Shown in pieces: positions 53,001-64,000 of a stretch of DNA of 64,000 bases. The first letter of the stretch is position 1. Each line of letters begins with the position of its first letter. The notes under the pieces are model-generated. The model had not been told where the DNA came from and ran no database searches. It saw only the letters and a list, made by a program, of their open reading frames with translations. A program made the translations under genes and the position numbers. Source of the DNA: Yersinia entomophaga (GTDB lineage Bacteria; Pseudomonadota; Gammaproteobacteria; Enterobacterales; Enterobacteriaceae); NCBI RefSeq assembly GCF_001656035.1, contig NZ_CP010029.1, positions 2,181,076-2,245,075 of the forward strand, written 5' to 3'.

Positions 53001-53684
53001 ATGAAAAAGAAAATCTTGGTTGTTGTCACCAGCGTTGAGAAATACCCTACTCTTGAGCGCGCAACCGGCCTGTGGCTTGGTGAAGCAGTGCATTTTGTGA
53101 AAAAACTGCAGAATGCTGGCTATGAAATTGACTATGTCAGCCCCAAAGGCGGCTACACGCCAATTGACCCCCACAGCCTGAGCATGGCAGATAAAACCGA
53201 TTGGGAGTGGTATCAAAACAAGGACTTTATGAATAAGCTCGGCGCAACGCTGAAGCCAGAAGAAATTAAACCGGAAGATTATGACGTTATTTATTATGCC
53301 GGCGGCCACGGCGTCGTGTGGGACTTCCCGGATAATAAGCCGCTGCAAGAGATCAGCCGTAAAATATATGAAAATGGCGGCATTGTCTCGTCAGTATGTC
53401 ACGGTGCCGTTGGCCTGCTGAATATTAAACTGTCAGACGGTTCTCTGCTGATTAAAGATAAAACCGTCACCGGCTTCAGTAATGAAGAAGAAAAGCTGGC
53501 TGAGCTGGATAAATATGTCCCGTATTTGACCGAAACTGAAATGGTTAAACGCGGCGCTCAGTACCAAAAAGCAGACAAAGCATGGGACGCTTTCGCCGTA
53601 GCTGATCGTCGGGTGATTACCGGTCAGAATCCAGCCTCTGGCGGTGCGGTTGCCGACGAAGTGCTGAAAGCTCTAGGCAAATAA
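53001..53684 (+). CDS. DJ-1/PfpI superfamily protein (Hsp31-like)
   Basis: A 227-residue cytoplasmic protein of the DJ-1/ThiJ/PfpI superfamily. The nucleophile elbow is SSVCHGAVG with Cys133 and His134, and Glu28 (GLWLGE) supplies the conserved acid, the layout of Hsp31-like glyoxalase III-type enzymes. The likely role is detoxifying methylglyoxal or protein repair, but substrates differ within the family. ATG 53001 has GGGAG ahead; a TTG at 52989 is not used. Own terminator. Confidence 0.85.
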   Translation: MKKKILVVVTSVEKYPTLERATGLWLGEAVHFVKKLQNAGYEIDYVSPKGGYTPIDPHSLSMADKTDWEWYQNKDFMNKLGATLKPEEIKPEDYDVIYYAGGHGVVWDFPDNKPLQEISRKIYENGGIVSSVCHGAVGLLNIKLSDGSLLIKDKTVTGFSNEEEKLAELDKYVPYLTETEMVKRGAQYQKADKAWDAFAVADRRVITGQNPASGGAVADEVLKALGK

Positions 53685-53715
53685 GTACAACTCGTGCGGT
53701 TTGATCCGCCGTGAT

Positions 53716-53748
53716 AATAAGCCACTCTCTGCGAGTGGCTTATTAGTT
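53716..53748 (+). terminator. Terminator after the DJ-1-like gene
   Basis: AATAAGCCACT, loop CTCTGCG, AGTGGCTTATT, then AGTTTC; an 11-bp perfect stem, 32 bp past the stop. Confidence 0.7.
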
Positions 53749-53811
53749 TCTATCCGCTATATCATTGCCTCAATATCATCAATTCTGGCTCATCTTAATG
53801 AAATCTGAAGC

Positions 53812-53838
53812 CTTAAAAACCCGCTTACGCGGGCTTAT
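53812..53838 (-). terminator. Terminator after the YwqK-type gene
   Basis: On the minus strand CCCGC, loop GTAA, GCGGG followed by TTTTTAAGG. Confidence 0.75.
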
Positions 53839-53862
53839 GAATAATGACATCACTTTGGATAA

Positions 53863-55194
53863 TTAACTTTTGCAGTCGTTAATCCGTACATCGTTTTTAT
53901 AGATACAGTTTGAAACCAGTTTGCCTTCTTCATTCCAGACCTGCGAAGCGCCCTCCTGTTTACCAGCAACATAATTTGTCACCATCTCTTTTTTACCATC
54001 CGCATACCAGCGTTTTACGGCACCGTTCAATTCACCGTCTTTATAAGGTTTTTCTTCTTTCAACTGGCCGTTGGAATGCCACTGTTTCAGAACGCCAACC
54101 TCTTTATGATCGTTATCCCACTGCCATTGCAGGGTTTGCACGCCCTCTTCATTCCATTGACCCAGGCTACGCTGCGCGCCTTTAACGTAAAAGTCTTTGC
54201 TTTCAACCTTACCATTTGGGTAATAGCTGATAGACCAACCTTCCAGCTTGCCGTCTGCGAATACCTGTTCATTACGTAAGGTGCCATCTTCGTAATAGCT
54301 TTTCGTCGGCCCATGCGGCTGCCCTTTTACATAGGGGTTGCTGCTGCGCACTTTTCCATTCGGGTAATATTCCAGATTAGTGCCGTCAAAAACGCCGCCC
54401 CGATAACTAAATTTGGCGGATAACTTACCCTTTTCGTCATAGCTCTCATCAATACCATCAACCGGTTTATCATTATGGAAAGTGCTGGATGTCGCCTTGC
54501 GCCCGTTCTCATGATAAAGAGTGGTTAAACCCTCACGTAAGCCATTGGCGTCTAAGCTGCTGTCTACGCTGACTTTGCCATTGCTGAAGTAGGTTTTATA
54601 GGGATGAACCATTTTGCCGGAAGCAAAATCTTCCGCATCAATATAACCTTCAACGTGTAGTTTGCCGGTGTTGACGTCGTAGACTTCCATTTTCCAGGCC
54701 TTCAGCTTTTGGTCATAAGGCATTGGCATTTTTTGTACGTACTGAGCGTCAGCTTCTCTTACCGGCTCCAGTTCTTCACTCAGATAAAGCATGCCTTTAG
54801 TAACCGCTTTAGGAGCAAACTCTGGGCAAGTTTGAGCATTGCAATCGTCAGCGCCGTGTACCATGGCTACGCTGCCCTGACAGTCAGCCAGAAACATCAG
54901 CATTGGAGTTTGATCGTCCATCAACGCTTTGAGCTTGCCCGCAACTGAGCCAAACTCTTTGGCTGGCGCGCCGATAGACTCCGGCGTGATGTAGGCAATA
55001 TTGTTTCCGCAGGCGTGCTTGGAAGACAGCGTTAACCGCAGCGCCGGGCCGCTGTAATCCATACTTGCCGGTAATTTTGCGTTGGCCTCCATGCCAACAA
55101 TAATCGCAGGATGGTGAGTTTCCAAACGCGCAGCCGCTGGCCACATTAATGCGATGCTCAGTGCCGAACCCACGCAAAGATTCCAGTGTTTCAT
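53863..55194 (-). CDS. Exported YwqK/MORN-type repeat protein
   Basis: A 443-residue protein with a signal peptide (MKHWNLCVGSALSIALMWP, then AAA). Residues about 30-150 form an N-terminal domain with several cysteines (CGNN, DCQG, DDCNAQTC). From about 165 to the end there are about ten imperfect 23-25-residue repeats of the YYPNGK-type (YFSNGKV, YHENGRK, YYEDGTL, WHSNGQL, WYADGKK), the MORN-like YwqK pattern. In some bacteria YwqK proteins are annotated as antitoxins, but no toxin partner is adjacent. It may be periplasmic or surface-exposed; the function is unknown. Confidence 0.75.
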   Translation of the reverse strand: MKHWNLCVGSALSIALMWPAAARLETHHPAIIVGMEANAKLPASMDYSGPALRLTLSSKHACGNNIAYITPESIGAPAKEFGSVAGKLKALMDDQTPMLMFLADCQGSVAMVHGADDCNAQTCPEFAPKAVTKGMLYLSEELEPVREADAQYVQKMPMPYDQKLKAWKMEVYDVNTGKLHVEGYIDAEDFASGKMVHPYKTYFSNGKVSVDSSLDANGLREGLTTLYHENGRKATSSTFHNDKPVDGIDESYDEKGKLSAKFSYRGGVFDGTNLEYYPNGKVRSSNPYVKGQPHGPTKSYYEDGTLRNEQVFADGKLEGWSISYYPNGKVESKDFYVKGAQRSLGQWNEEGVQTLQWQWDNDHKEVGVLKQWHSNGQLKEEKPYKDGELNGAVKRWYADGKKEMVTNYVAGKQEGASQVWNEEGKLVSNCIYKNDVRINDCKS

Positions 55195-55391
55195 TGACTT
55201 TCAGTTCCCTCTAAGGTGCCGTTTACGGCTAATTTAAGTGCCAAGCTGCTGGCATATCGAACGCAATGTCCGAGTTACTCTCAGCAGCGCTATACAGGCT
55301 GCTAATTTTTATAGTGCTATTCTATTCGTTGGCGATATTCATATAACCAGTCAATTCCAGATAACCAAAGAATAGAGCGCAATAATGTGAA
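55195..55391. other. Intergenic region between the IgaA-like and YwqK-type genes
   Basis: 197 bp, AT-rich, holding the presumed promoter of the YwqK-type gene. No clear elements seen. Confidence 0.4.
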
Positions 55392-57353
55392 TTATTTATG
55401 ATTACGATGCAGAAACGCACGAATGACCAACGTGCCGTGCACCGTGAGCATGCTCAGCACGATTAGTGCCAGCCAGAACGCACCTATTACCTGCCAGGGA
55501 TGTTCCTCGGGCTGCACCAATACCACAGGAATAGCGTCTTTTGATAAGCCGGTAGCGCCAATAAAGGACACATGATGCTCACCGGCGCTGCTTGCCTGCG
55601 AACGGAAAAAAGCCAGAATGGGCAGCCATCCCCCCACTTTCTCAGGTGGTTGCACCAACAGGTCTTCCCGATTCAATCCCACAATTTTTACCGCATGTTC
55701 ACTGGGAACAAAGGACGCGACCTGTTTACGCAGCACCGGACGTATATAAATCCCCATGGCATCCGCGCTTTGATCCAACATTTCGACTTTATGATTACTG
55801 GGGAATGCCGCAGGCTGCTCAAACGCCCCCAACTCTGACATTGCCAGTAGGTCATACCAATCGTCTGATTCCGTGCCGTAAGCGTCGTTAATGCTGATTC
55901 TCAGGCGATCTTTCATATAGTTACAATCAACGTTGGTACAAGCAGTGTTAATCATTGCCAACGCCTGAGGAATATTTGCCAAAAAACCATAATGGGTATC
56001 ATCAACATAGAATTCACCGGTCGCCAGACGCGCCACGGTCTCATCCAACGGAATGATCGGTAACGGGTGCGGAGCATCCCAAATCAGGCGGCTACAGTCT
56101 GCATAGACTTCGCGATACGGCTTTTGTGAGCGAGTTTCATCGGTGACGTTAATGGTTTCAGGTAAAATCATTTCACAGCGCGCTGTCCCTTCCACCGTAA
56201 CCCGCTCTCCCGGCGGCAACTGAGCGTCCCGTAAAGCCGTAGAAGAAGTAAAATGAACCGGTTCGCTACCTGCAAGTTGATGATAACCCAGGGCAATCCG
56301 AGCTAAAGGCGCCCGCCATTCGCTCCACGCCACGCCCAGTACCAGCAACGCCACAATCATGATGGAAACGTGATGGCGCCAGAACCTTGGCCTAACGTTA
56401 TTCATTCCCTGATCGATAGCCCGACCATTGAAACGTAGAACGGTAAAATCTTCGGTACTGAGATGAACCTCAACCTCACCGGCAGGTGCCGTTACAGCGC
56501 CCCAGGATTCAGGGAATACCAGCAGCAGGTGGTCTCCCAGCCATAGCAAACCCTCCTGCTCATACACTTTCCCTCGCATAATGTTCACCGCGCCAGGAAG
56601 GCCGCGACGACGCAGCAGCAGGAAATACCCGAGCGGCAGAAGGCACGCAGCAGCCCCCCACCAGGCGATGATCCACTCGGTGGTCAATGTGCTGGCCAGT
56701 AATGCTCCTAAACCTAGCAGAATCAGAAACGTAGGAAAAATACGCCAGCCGGAACCTTTGCGCAGAATAAATTCACTTTCGGTTTCTTTGCGCTGCCTGA
56801 TTAGCTTGATTGGCTCGCTGGAAGAATCTTCTGCAATCGTTCCCGGCGTACCCTTGGCCCAGTTCTCCCGCACGGTTTCAGCGCCGATAAGACGCTCCAG
56901 TCCCTCTTCAATCCTGAAACTGTTGTTGAGGGAAACAACCAACCCAATGTTGCCGATAAAAATCACTTCTGCCCGATTATGGGGCTGTAGAAACGCATCT
57001 GGGTCAAAGGGTAAATACACCTCGACGCCACCCAGAGTTTCATGCTTTACCTGCCCGCCGCCGCTCAAACCGTGGCTGGAATACTCACCTTCGATAATCC
57101 GCACGTCATGATTATTCAGATCAGACAGATTTGGCGGCTGGCGAAATGGATCCAATAGCAGCAGCTTATCCGTCACCGGGCCGAAAGTTATCTCTATCGC
57201 GGCGAGTTCCGCGCTGGTCAGGCTGCGCACGACAGGAAGTTGACGAGCCTGCCGCAGTTTAAAGCGATCGCGAAAACGCCTACCGCCATAGATCAGAACA
57301 GAAATAAGGGAAATAGCGCAGATAACCAACGGCAAAAACTCGTTAAAACTCAT
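55392..57353 (-). CDS. IgaA-family (intracellular growth attenuator) membrane protein
   Basis: A 653-residue inner-membrane protein with the IgaA (YrfF) layout: one N-terminal helix (residues about 6-23), a cytoplasmic domain, two helices near 205-250, a second cytoplasmic domain, a helix near 330-348, a large periplasmic domain with two Cys pairs, and a C-terminal helix (620-645). The segment IRQRKETESEFILRKGSGWR in cytoplasmic domain 1 aligns with IgaA. IgaA restrains the Rcs phosphorelay through RcsD. This copy lies at a locus different from E. coli igaA, so it may be a paralogue. Confidence 0.75.
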   Translation of the reverse strand: MSFNEFLPLVICAISLISVLIYGGRRFRDRFKLRQARQLPVVRSLTSAELAAIEITFGPVTDKLLLLDPFRQPPNLSDLNNHDVRIIEGEYSSHGLSGGGQVKHETLGGVEVYLPFDPDAFLQPHNRAEVIFIGNIGLVVSLNNSFRIEEGLERLIGAETVRENWAKGTPGTIAEDSSSEPIKLIRQRKETESEFILRKGSGWRIFPTFLILLGLGALLASTLTTEWIIAWWGAAACLLPLGYFLLLRRRGLPGAVNIMRGKVYEQEGLLWLGDHLLLVFPESWGAVTAPAGEVEVHLSTEDFTVLRFNGRAIDQGMNNVRPRFWRHHVSIMIVALLVLGVAWSEWRAPLARIALGYHQLAGSEPVHFTSSTALRDAQLPPGERVTVEGTARCEMILPETINVTDETRSQKPYREVYADCSRLIWDAPHPLPIIPLDETVARLATGEFYVDDTHYGFLANIPQALAMINTACTNVDCNYMKDRLRISINDAYGTESDDWYDLLAMSELGAFEQPAAFPSNHKVEMLDQSADAMGIYIRPVLRKQVASFVPSEHAVKIVGLNREDLLVQPPEKVGGWLPILAFFRSQASSAGEHHVSFIGATGLSKDAIPVVLVQPEEHPWQVIGAFWLALIVLSMLTVHGTLVIRAFLHRNHK

Positions 57354-59882
<2,529 letters not shown>

Positions 59883-59893
59883 TATTGCGGATC

Positions 59894-59917
59894 AAAAAGG
59901 GGAGCCTCAGCTCCCCT
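59894..59917 (-). terminator. Terminator between fadH and rlmG
   Basis: GGGGAGC, short loop, GCTCCCC; on the minus strand followed by TTTTT, so it terminates rlmG. It also lies 11 bp past the fadH stop and may act on that transcript. Confidence 0.8.
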
Positions 59918-59925
59918 CTGCACGA

Positions 59926-61116
59926 TTAAAAATCGCTGTAAGACATATCCAGGCTGCCTGAGCCGCCGCCCTCGGAACGAGAGCTGGAGCTGGTTTTCAC
60001 CGCTTTCAATACGACAAATTTCTGATTGGAATCGATGGTTTCACAGTTACCAAACAGGCGATTCAGCTTATGGTAGTAGTCCAAATGACGGTTACCAACA
60101 ATCATTAGCTCACCACCGGTTTTCAGGCAACGTTTCGCATCACAAAACATCTGCCAGGCGACGTGATCACTGACGGTATGTTGTTGATGGAAAGGAGGAT
60201 TACAGAAGACCATCTGCAAACTTTCACGTTCTACGCCAGCAAGACCGTGGCTCACCATAAACTCGCAGCGCGCCAGATCCTGCGGCAAATTGCGCTCAAT
60301 ATTCAAACGGCTGGAAGCCACCGCCATATAAGACTCATCCACGAACAGCATTTCTGCATCCGGATTCTGCTCAACGGCAATCAGCCCGACCACGCCGTTC
60401 CCACAGCCCAGATCGGCCATTTTTCCACTCAGATTGTACGGCAGGTTTTCCATAAAGAAACGCGCGCCGATATCCAGATTGTTGCGAGAGAAAACGTTAG
60501 CGTGATTATGAATTACATAATCAGTGCCGCCCAGCTTCCAATCGGTGGTTTCAGGTGTTTCTGTCAGCGGTAAATCAGCCACTTCACAGTGAATCAGTCG
60601 CGCTTTTTTCCATGCCAGGCTGGTTTTGGTTGGGCCTAAAATACGCTCAAACAGCTGCAAAGTAGAATTGTGTACGTCACGGGCTTTGGCGCCAGCAATA
60701 ATAATGGTATCGGGAGCCACCACGCGACGCAGCGCCTGAAGTTGATGTTCCAGTAATGCCAACGCTTTAGGAATCTTAATCACAACCAACGCCGGAGCCT
60801 CAGGTAAGGCATCCATACTGCTCAGCAAAGTCACCGCGTTATCATCCAGACGGTTCAAATGCAGATTGTGCGCGGTACCCAACTGGCTCATATAAGAATC
60901 GCTGACGCTATACGGGTTGGACGCGTGTAATGCACAGGCCAAAGCACCAAATTGATCGTTGAACAGCAGCACCGGGCGTCCGCCAACTTTACTGATGTCG
61001 ATGTTTTTTAACAGATATTCATCTGCTGCTTCCCACGCCTGTAGGTTGCTGGAATCTTCCTGCTGTGGGAAACGTTCAAGTCTTAGGCTTTGCGTTTCCA
61101 GATCGAGTTGGCTCAT
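59926..61116 (-). CDS. rlmG: 23S rRNA (guanine-1835-N2)-methyltransferase RlmG
   Basis: A 396-residue SAM-dependent enzyme. The N-terminal pseudo-methyltransferase domain precedes the catalytic domain with SAM motif [15 protein letters not shown] and the catalytic NPPF in [14 protein letters not shown]. It methylates G1835 of 23S rRNA. Slightly longer than E. coli RlmG (378) because of a C-terminal Ser/Gly-rich tail ([14 protein letters not shown]). In E. coli it also lies between fadH and ygjP. Confidence 0.95.
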   Translation of the reverse strand: MSQLDLETQSLRLERFPQQEDSSNLQAWEAADEYLLKNIDISKVGGRPVLLFNDQFGALACALHASNPYSVSDSYMSQLGTAHNLHLNRLDDNAVTLLSSMDALPEAPALVVIKIPKALALLEHQLQALRRVVAPDTIIIAGAKARDVHNSTLQLFERILGPTKTSLAWKKARLIHCEVADLPLTETPETTDWKLGGTDYVIHNHANVFSRNNLDIGARFFMENLPYNLSGKMADLGCGNGVVGLIAVEQNPDAEMLFVDESYMAVASSRLNIERNLPQDLARCEFMVSHGLAGVERESLQMVFCNPPFHQQHTVSDHVAWQMFCDAKRCLKTGGELMIVGNRHLDYYHKLNRLFGNCETIDSNQKFVVLKAVKTSSSSRSEGGGSGSLDMSYSDF

Positions 61117-61511
61117 CGCCGCTCCTGAATGATAAATTTGGGCTGTTTATCCCCTAAAAAGGGCGATCAGTAAATTGTTTTTTCGTGAATAAGGGTTTTA
61201 TTGATACTGGGCTAACCAGAGGGGAATTCTTCTTATAGTTATATTATTGATGCATAGAGATATATTTAAATAACGAATAAACCTCAAAAAATTCTACAGT
61301 TTATCCCATTTTTAGTTCTCTAAGGATATTGCAGCTATCAAATCGAAATAGGCAAATATACAATCCGCCAACTTATTACAATCGGAAAGGTTATATAGTC
61401 AATACCGATAATACATTATTAATGAAACAAATTAAAGAACTAATTAATGGGAAACTGCCTGTGCAATTTTCTATGCTTATCCAGCAATATAACCACGGAA
61501 GGTACTCACTC
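61117..61511. other. Region upstream of the autotransporter gene
   Basis: 395 bp, AT-rich, between divergent genes. The reading frame of the autotransporter is open through 61329-61511, but the upstream starts lack good ribosome-binding sites. A promoter may lie near TTCTTATAGTTATATTATTG (61228-61247). Confidence 0.4.
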
Positions 61512-63605
61512 ATGGATCTATTCAGCGCTTTGCCCTACACAATCCCGCCAAGTTCGCGTTTATACCAAACTCAACACTCTAAAGCCTTTCATCGTAATTG
61601 GTGTGCCAGAGGCATTGCCATTGCGCTGTTGGCAATGAGTAGTGCTAACGCCAGCACGACTTCTTGGGCTTCTCTGCCGACCTTCGAGCCACCTAGCGCA
61701 CTGAGCATTCAGCCTCAGGCTGTTTACTTGTCAGCAGCTACTCCCCATTGGCCTACTGCAACTCCGCGCTGGCCTGCTGCTGCTCCCCGTTGGCCTGCCA
61801 GTCGAATCGATACTCCTGTCAATGATGTTGTGGAAATCATCACTTCTGGTGTTGAACATATTCATGAGTTCCTGATCAAAGAATTCAACAATGAACTTTA
61901 TCTACAATTTAAGATTGCAGGTGCTCTATCCTCTATAACGCCACTTAATCATTTATCTCCTGCGTTAGGAATTAATGTTACTGATGATCTTATTACAGAA
62001 GAAAACATTTATAACCATATCAATAGCTCGGCCAGTCCCAAATCTATTGATGCATCTTCAGATGAAGATATGAATCAAAACAAAACAACCGAAGTAGCGG
62101 TTAATACCCCCCCTCAGCATGTTGATGTCGTTCCCAACGACGTAATACACCCGGTTGTGATTAATCCAAATTTGAATAACGATATCTGGACAATAGATGA
62201 TGAGTCCATCATTGAAAGTTTATCTTTGAGCAATAACTCAAAAATAGTCATTTTGCCCAGCAGCGAACTGGGGAGTTATATTTTTTACATGAACGAGTAC
62301 CAATCTGATAATAGCCAAAATGAAATACACTTCCACACACAAATTGGTAATAACGAATACCCAGGTGGATATCTTTGGATTAATAGTGACAGCGCAGGCA
62401 CAACTTTTGTCACTATCCATAATCACCGAGTCAACGAATCAATAAATAAACACGATCAGGATATTCAACTCATAGAGGTTTCAGGCGAAATAAAAGGCAA
62501 CTTTATTCAGCGTGGTCGCGTTATATCCGGCGCTTATGATTATCGATTGTTACGCGACGGGCCAGCTGGCAAAAGCTGGTATCTCACCAATAAGGTCTCC
62601 CTGGATCCTAAAGTGGCAAACTCTACCGCACGGGTGTACCGCCCAGAAGCGGCAGGTTATATAGCCAACCAGATAGCCGCTAACAAACTCTTTATCAGCG
62701 ATATTCACGATCGCTTTAATCAAACCGATTATGTAGATCCTCTCAGCGGCCAGAAAATGACGCCCCCAATGTGGATGAAAACATCCGCAGGTATTCATCG
62801 TTTTAAGGATTCATCGGGCCAGTTGGCCAGTAAATCCACATATTCCTCTATTCAGTTAGGCGATATCTTGAACCAATGGTCAACCAACGATAACGATGTT
62901 GGATACTTTGGTATTACTGGCGGATATGGAAAGGCCAATGCTAATAGCGAATCGAATATTACCGGTTATCGCGCCCATTCCAACACTCACGGATATAACT
63001 TGGGGCTTTACACCACATGGTTTGCCGATCGCTCCACTAAGCTAGGTGCCTATATTGATATTCTGGGGCAATATAGCTGGTTTAAAAATAGCGTCGAAAC
63101 CCAGGGAGAAGGTAATGAATCATATAAAAGTAAGGGATTTACTACCTCTATAGAAACTGGTTTTAAACACCCACTGATTGATCAGGAACAGTTTGGTTTA
63201 TTTATCCAACCTAAAGCTCAGGCCGTTTGGCAGGGAATTAAAGCTAAAAATCATGTTGATGCTTATGGCACGCTGATTTCACCTAAAGACAACCACCATT
63301 GGATGACAAACGTCGGCTTACGCAGTTATATGCAGATCAACTCTGGCACGCTGTCGGAGAAACGCACACTGTCAGTCAAACCTTATCTGGAGACAAACTG
63401 GATCCATAATAGCAAAGCTGCGGGAATCATTATGGATAACGCAAAAATTGATCGTTCGGGTGGAAAGCATATCGCAGAAGTTAAGTTAGGTATTGAAGGC
63501 ATCTTTAATAAAGATCTTAACATCTGGGGTAATTTAGGCCATCAAATGGGCAAACAAGGCTACTCTGACACCAATGCGGGTCTTGGCATGAAATACCAAT
63601 TCTAA
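61512..63605 (+). CDS. Autotransporter (type Va) with short passenger
   Basis: A 697-residue outer-membrane protein. An extended signal region ends in a hydrophobic core (ARGIAIALLAMSSANAS). A short Trp-Pro repeat segment follows (PHWPTATPRWPAAAPRWPA), then a passenger of roughly 350 residues whose end has the pertactin-like GAYDYRLLRDGPAGKSWYLT. The C-terminal about 280 residues are an autotransporter beta-barrel (TSAGIHRF, GYNLGLYTTWF, ending GLGMKYQF with terminal Phe). ATG 61512 has GGAAGG upstream and gives a workable signal; the frame could start earlier (61422 or 61329). Adhesion or similar surface roles are guesses. Confidence 0.85.
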   Translation: MDLFSALPYTIPPSSRLYQTQHSKAFHRNWCARGIAIALLAMSSANASTTSWASLPTFEPPSALSIQPQAVYLSAATPHWPTATPRWPAAAPRWPASRIDTPVNDVVEIITSGVEHIHEFLIKEFNNELYLQFKIAGALSSITPLNHLSPALGINVTDDLITEENIYNHINSSASPKSIDASSDEDMNQNKTTEVAVNTPPQHVDVVPNDVIHPVVINPNLNNDIWTIDDESIIESLSLSNNSKIVILPSSELGSYIFYMNEYQSDNSQNEIHFHTQIGNNEYPGGYLWINSDSAGTTFVTIHNHRVNESINKHDQDIQLIEVSGEIKGNFIQRGRVISGAYDYRLLRDGPAGKSWYLTNKVSLDPKVANSTARVYRPEAAGYIANQIAANKLFISDIHDRFNQTDYVDPLSGQKMTPPMWMKTSAGIHRFKDSSGQLASKSTYSSIQLGDILNQWSTNDNDVGYFGITGGYGKANANSESNITGYRAHSNTHGYNLGLYTTWFADRSTKLGAYIDILGQYSWFKNSVETQGEGNESYKSKGFTTSIETGFKHPLIDQEQFGLFIQPKAQAVWQGIKAKNHVDAYGTLISPKDNHHWMTNVGLRSYMQINSGTLSEKRTLSVKPYLETNWIHNSKAAGIIMDNAKIDRSGGKHIAEVKLGIEGIFNKDLNIWGNLGHQMGKQGYSDTNAGLGMKYQF

Positions 63606-63765
63606 ACGGCCTCCAGTGCCGGGCGCGCACTCAAAACGCTATCCCGGCCTTGGTGCATTTTTGTTTAATTTAGCTGAAAACGGTACTATCGGCTGATTAC
63701 TTCCAACGTAAAGCCATCATCGTTAAAATCCTAACGGTGAGGCTTATCAGCCAGAGCATACTCAG
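63606..63765. other. Gap between the autotransporter and ygjP
   Basis: Contains an imperfect hairpin TGCCGGG ... CCCGGCC (63617-63647) with TTTTTG further on, possibly the autotransporter terminator, and the ygjP promoter, which is not resolved. Confidence 0.35.
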
Positions 63766-64000
63766 ATGCAGGAATTGACCTATCTGCAAGGTTATCCCGA
63801 ACAGTTGCAAACCCAGGTTCGTCAGTTAATCACCGAACAACGTTTGGGGCAGGTTCTTCGCAGCCGTTATCCTCAACCGCATGATTACAATACGGATAAG
63901 TCACTTTATCAGTACACCATGGATCTGAAGAACCAGTACCTGCGTAACGCTCAACCGCTGAGCAAAGTGGCTTACGACAGCAAAATCCAAGTAATGAAAC
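63766..64000 (+). CDS. ygjP: YgjP metal-dependent hydrolase, partial (N-terminal part)
   Basis: The first 78 codons run off the right edge. MQELTYLQGYPEQLQTQVRQ aligns with the E. coli YgjP start, followed by EQRLGQVLRSRYPQ and LKNQYLRN. The family is M48/WLM-like with an HExxH zinc motif, which lies beyond the window. E. coli has the same fadH-rlmG-ygjP order. Confidence 0.9.
   Translation, partial: MQELTYLQGYPEQLQTQVRQLITEQRLGQVLRSRYPQPHDYNTDKSLYQYTMDLKNQYLRNAQPLSKVAYDSKIQVMK

Overview
The window is a chromosomal segment of an enterobacterium, most like Yersiniaceae (Yersinia or a close relative). It carries the Enterobacterales block ubiK / hldE-glnE-ygiF / ygiM / cca / uppP / folB / plsY / tsaD / rpsU-dnaG-rpoD / mug / ileX. 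Individual proteins are close to their E. coli homologues, but yjeH sits between ubiK and hldE, unlike in E. coli. The genus call is inference. The right end returns to core genome with fadH, rlmG and the start of ygjP.

Layout. (1) 1-18350 is housekeeping: lipopolysaccharide heptose synthesis (hldE), glutamine synthetase control (glnE), triphosphatase ygiF, tRNA CCA addition (cca), undecaprenyl phosphate recycling (uppP), folate (folB), phospholipid synthesis (plsY), t6A tRNA modification (tsaD), the macromolecular synthesis operon rpsU-dnaG-rpoD, DNA repair (mug) and tRNA-Ile2 (ileX). (2) 18305-52200 is a prophage of the P2/186 family integrated in the 3' part of ileX and flanked by a 68-bp perfect direct repeat. 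It has the P2 structural set (ogr, D, U, T, E/E', FII, FI, tail fibre assembly, H, I, J, W, V, S, R, lysis genes, X, L, M, N, O, then P and Q on the other strand), a 19-nt cos site one base from my recollection of the 186 cos, and 186-type control and replication genes (A, Fil, CII, Cox/Apl, CI, Int). Baseplate gene W is split by an IS3-family (IS407-group) element with a 4-bp target duplication, so the prophage is probably unable to make tails unless the IS excises precisely. (3) 52201-64000 is host DNA: an 8-copy octanucleotide repeat, a small secreted protein, a DJ-1/Hsp31-type protein, a periplasmic YwqK/MORN-type repeat protein, an IgaA-family membrane protein, fadH, rlmG, a short autotransporter and ygjP.

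Accessory cargo. Three cargo (moron) loci stand out. At the position where P2 carries old and tin, between replication gene A and cos, lies an AAA+ ATPase with a C-terminal helix-turn-helix followed 10 bp later by a 729-residue subtilisin-like protease with an intact Asp/His/Ser triad. The ATPase is preceded by an array of RTACCA hexamers spaced by whole helical turns, and further upstream by a LexA-box-controlled 60-residue gene. A low-GC DUF5677-like gene sits between V and S, and a two-helix membrane protein resembling phage abortive-infection proteins lies between int and the attachment site. The protease/ATPase pair is the best candidate for an undescribed defence or exclusion system here.
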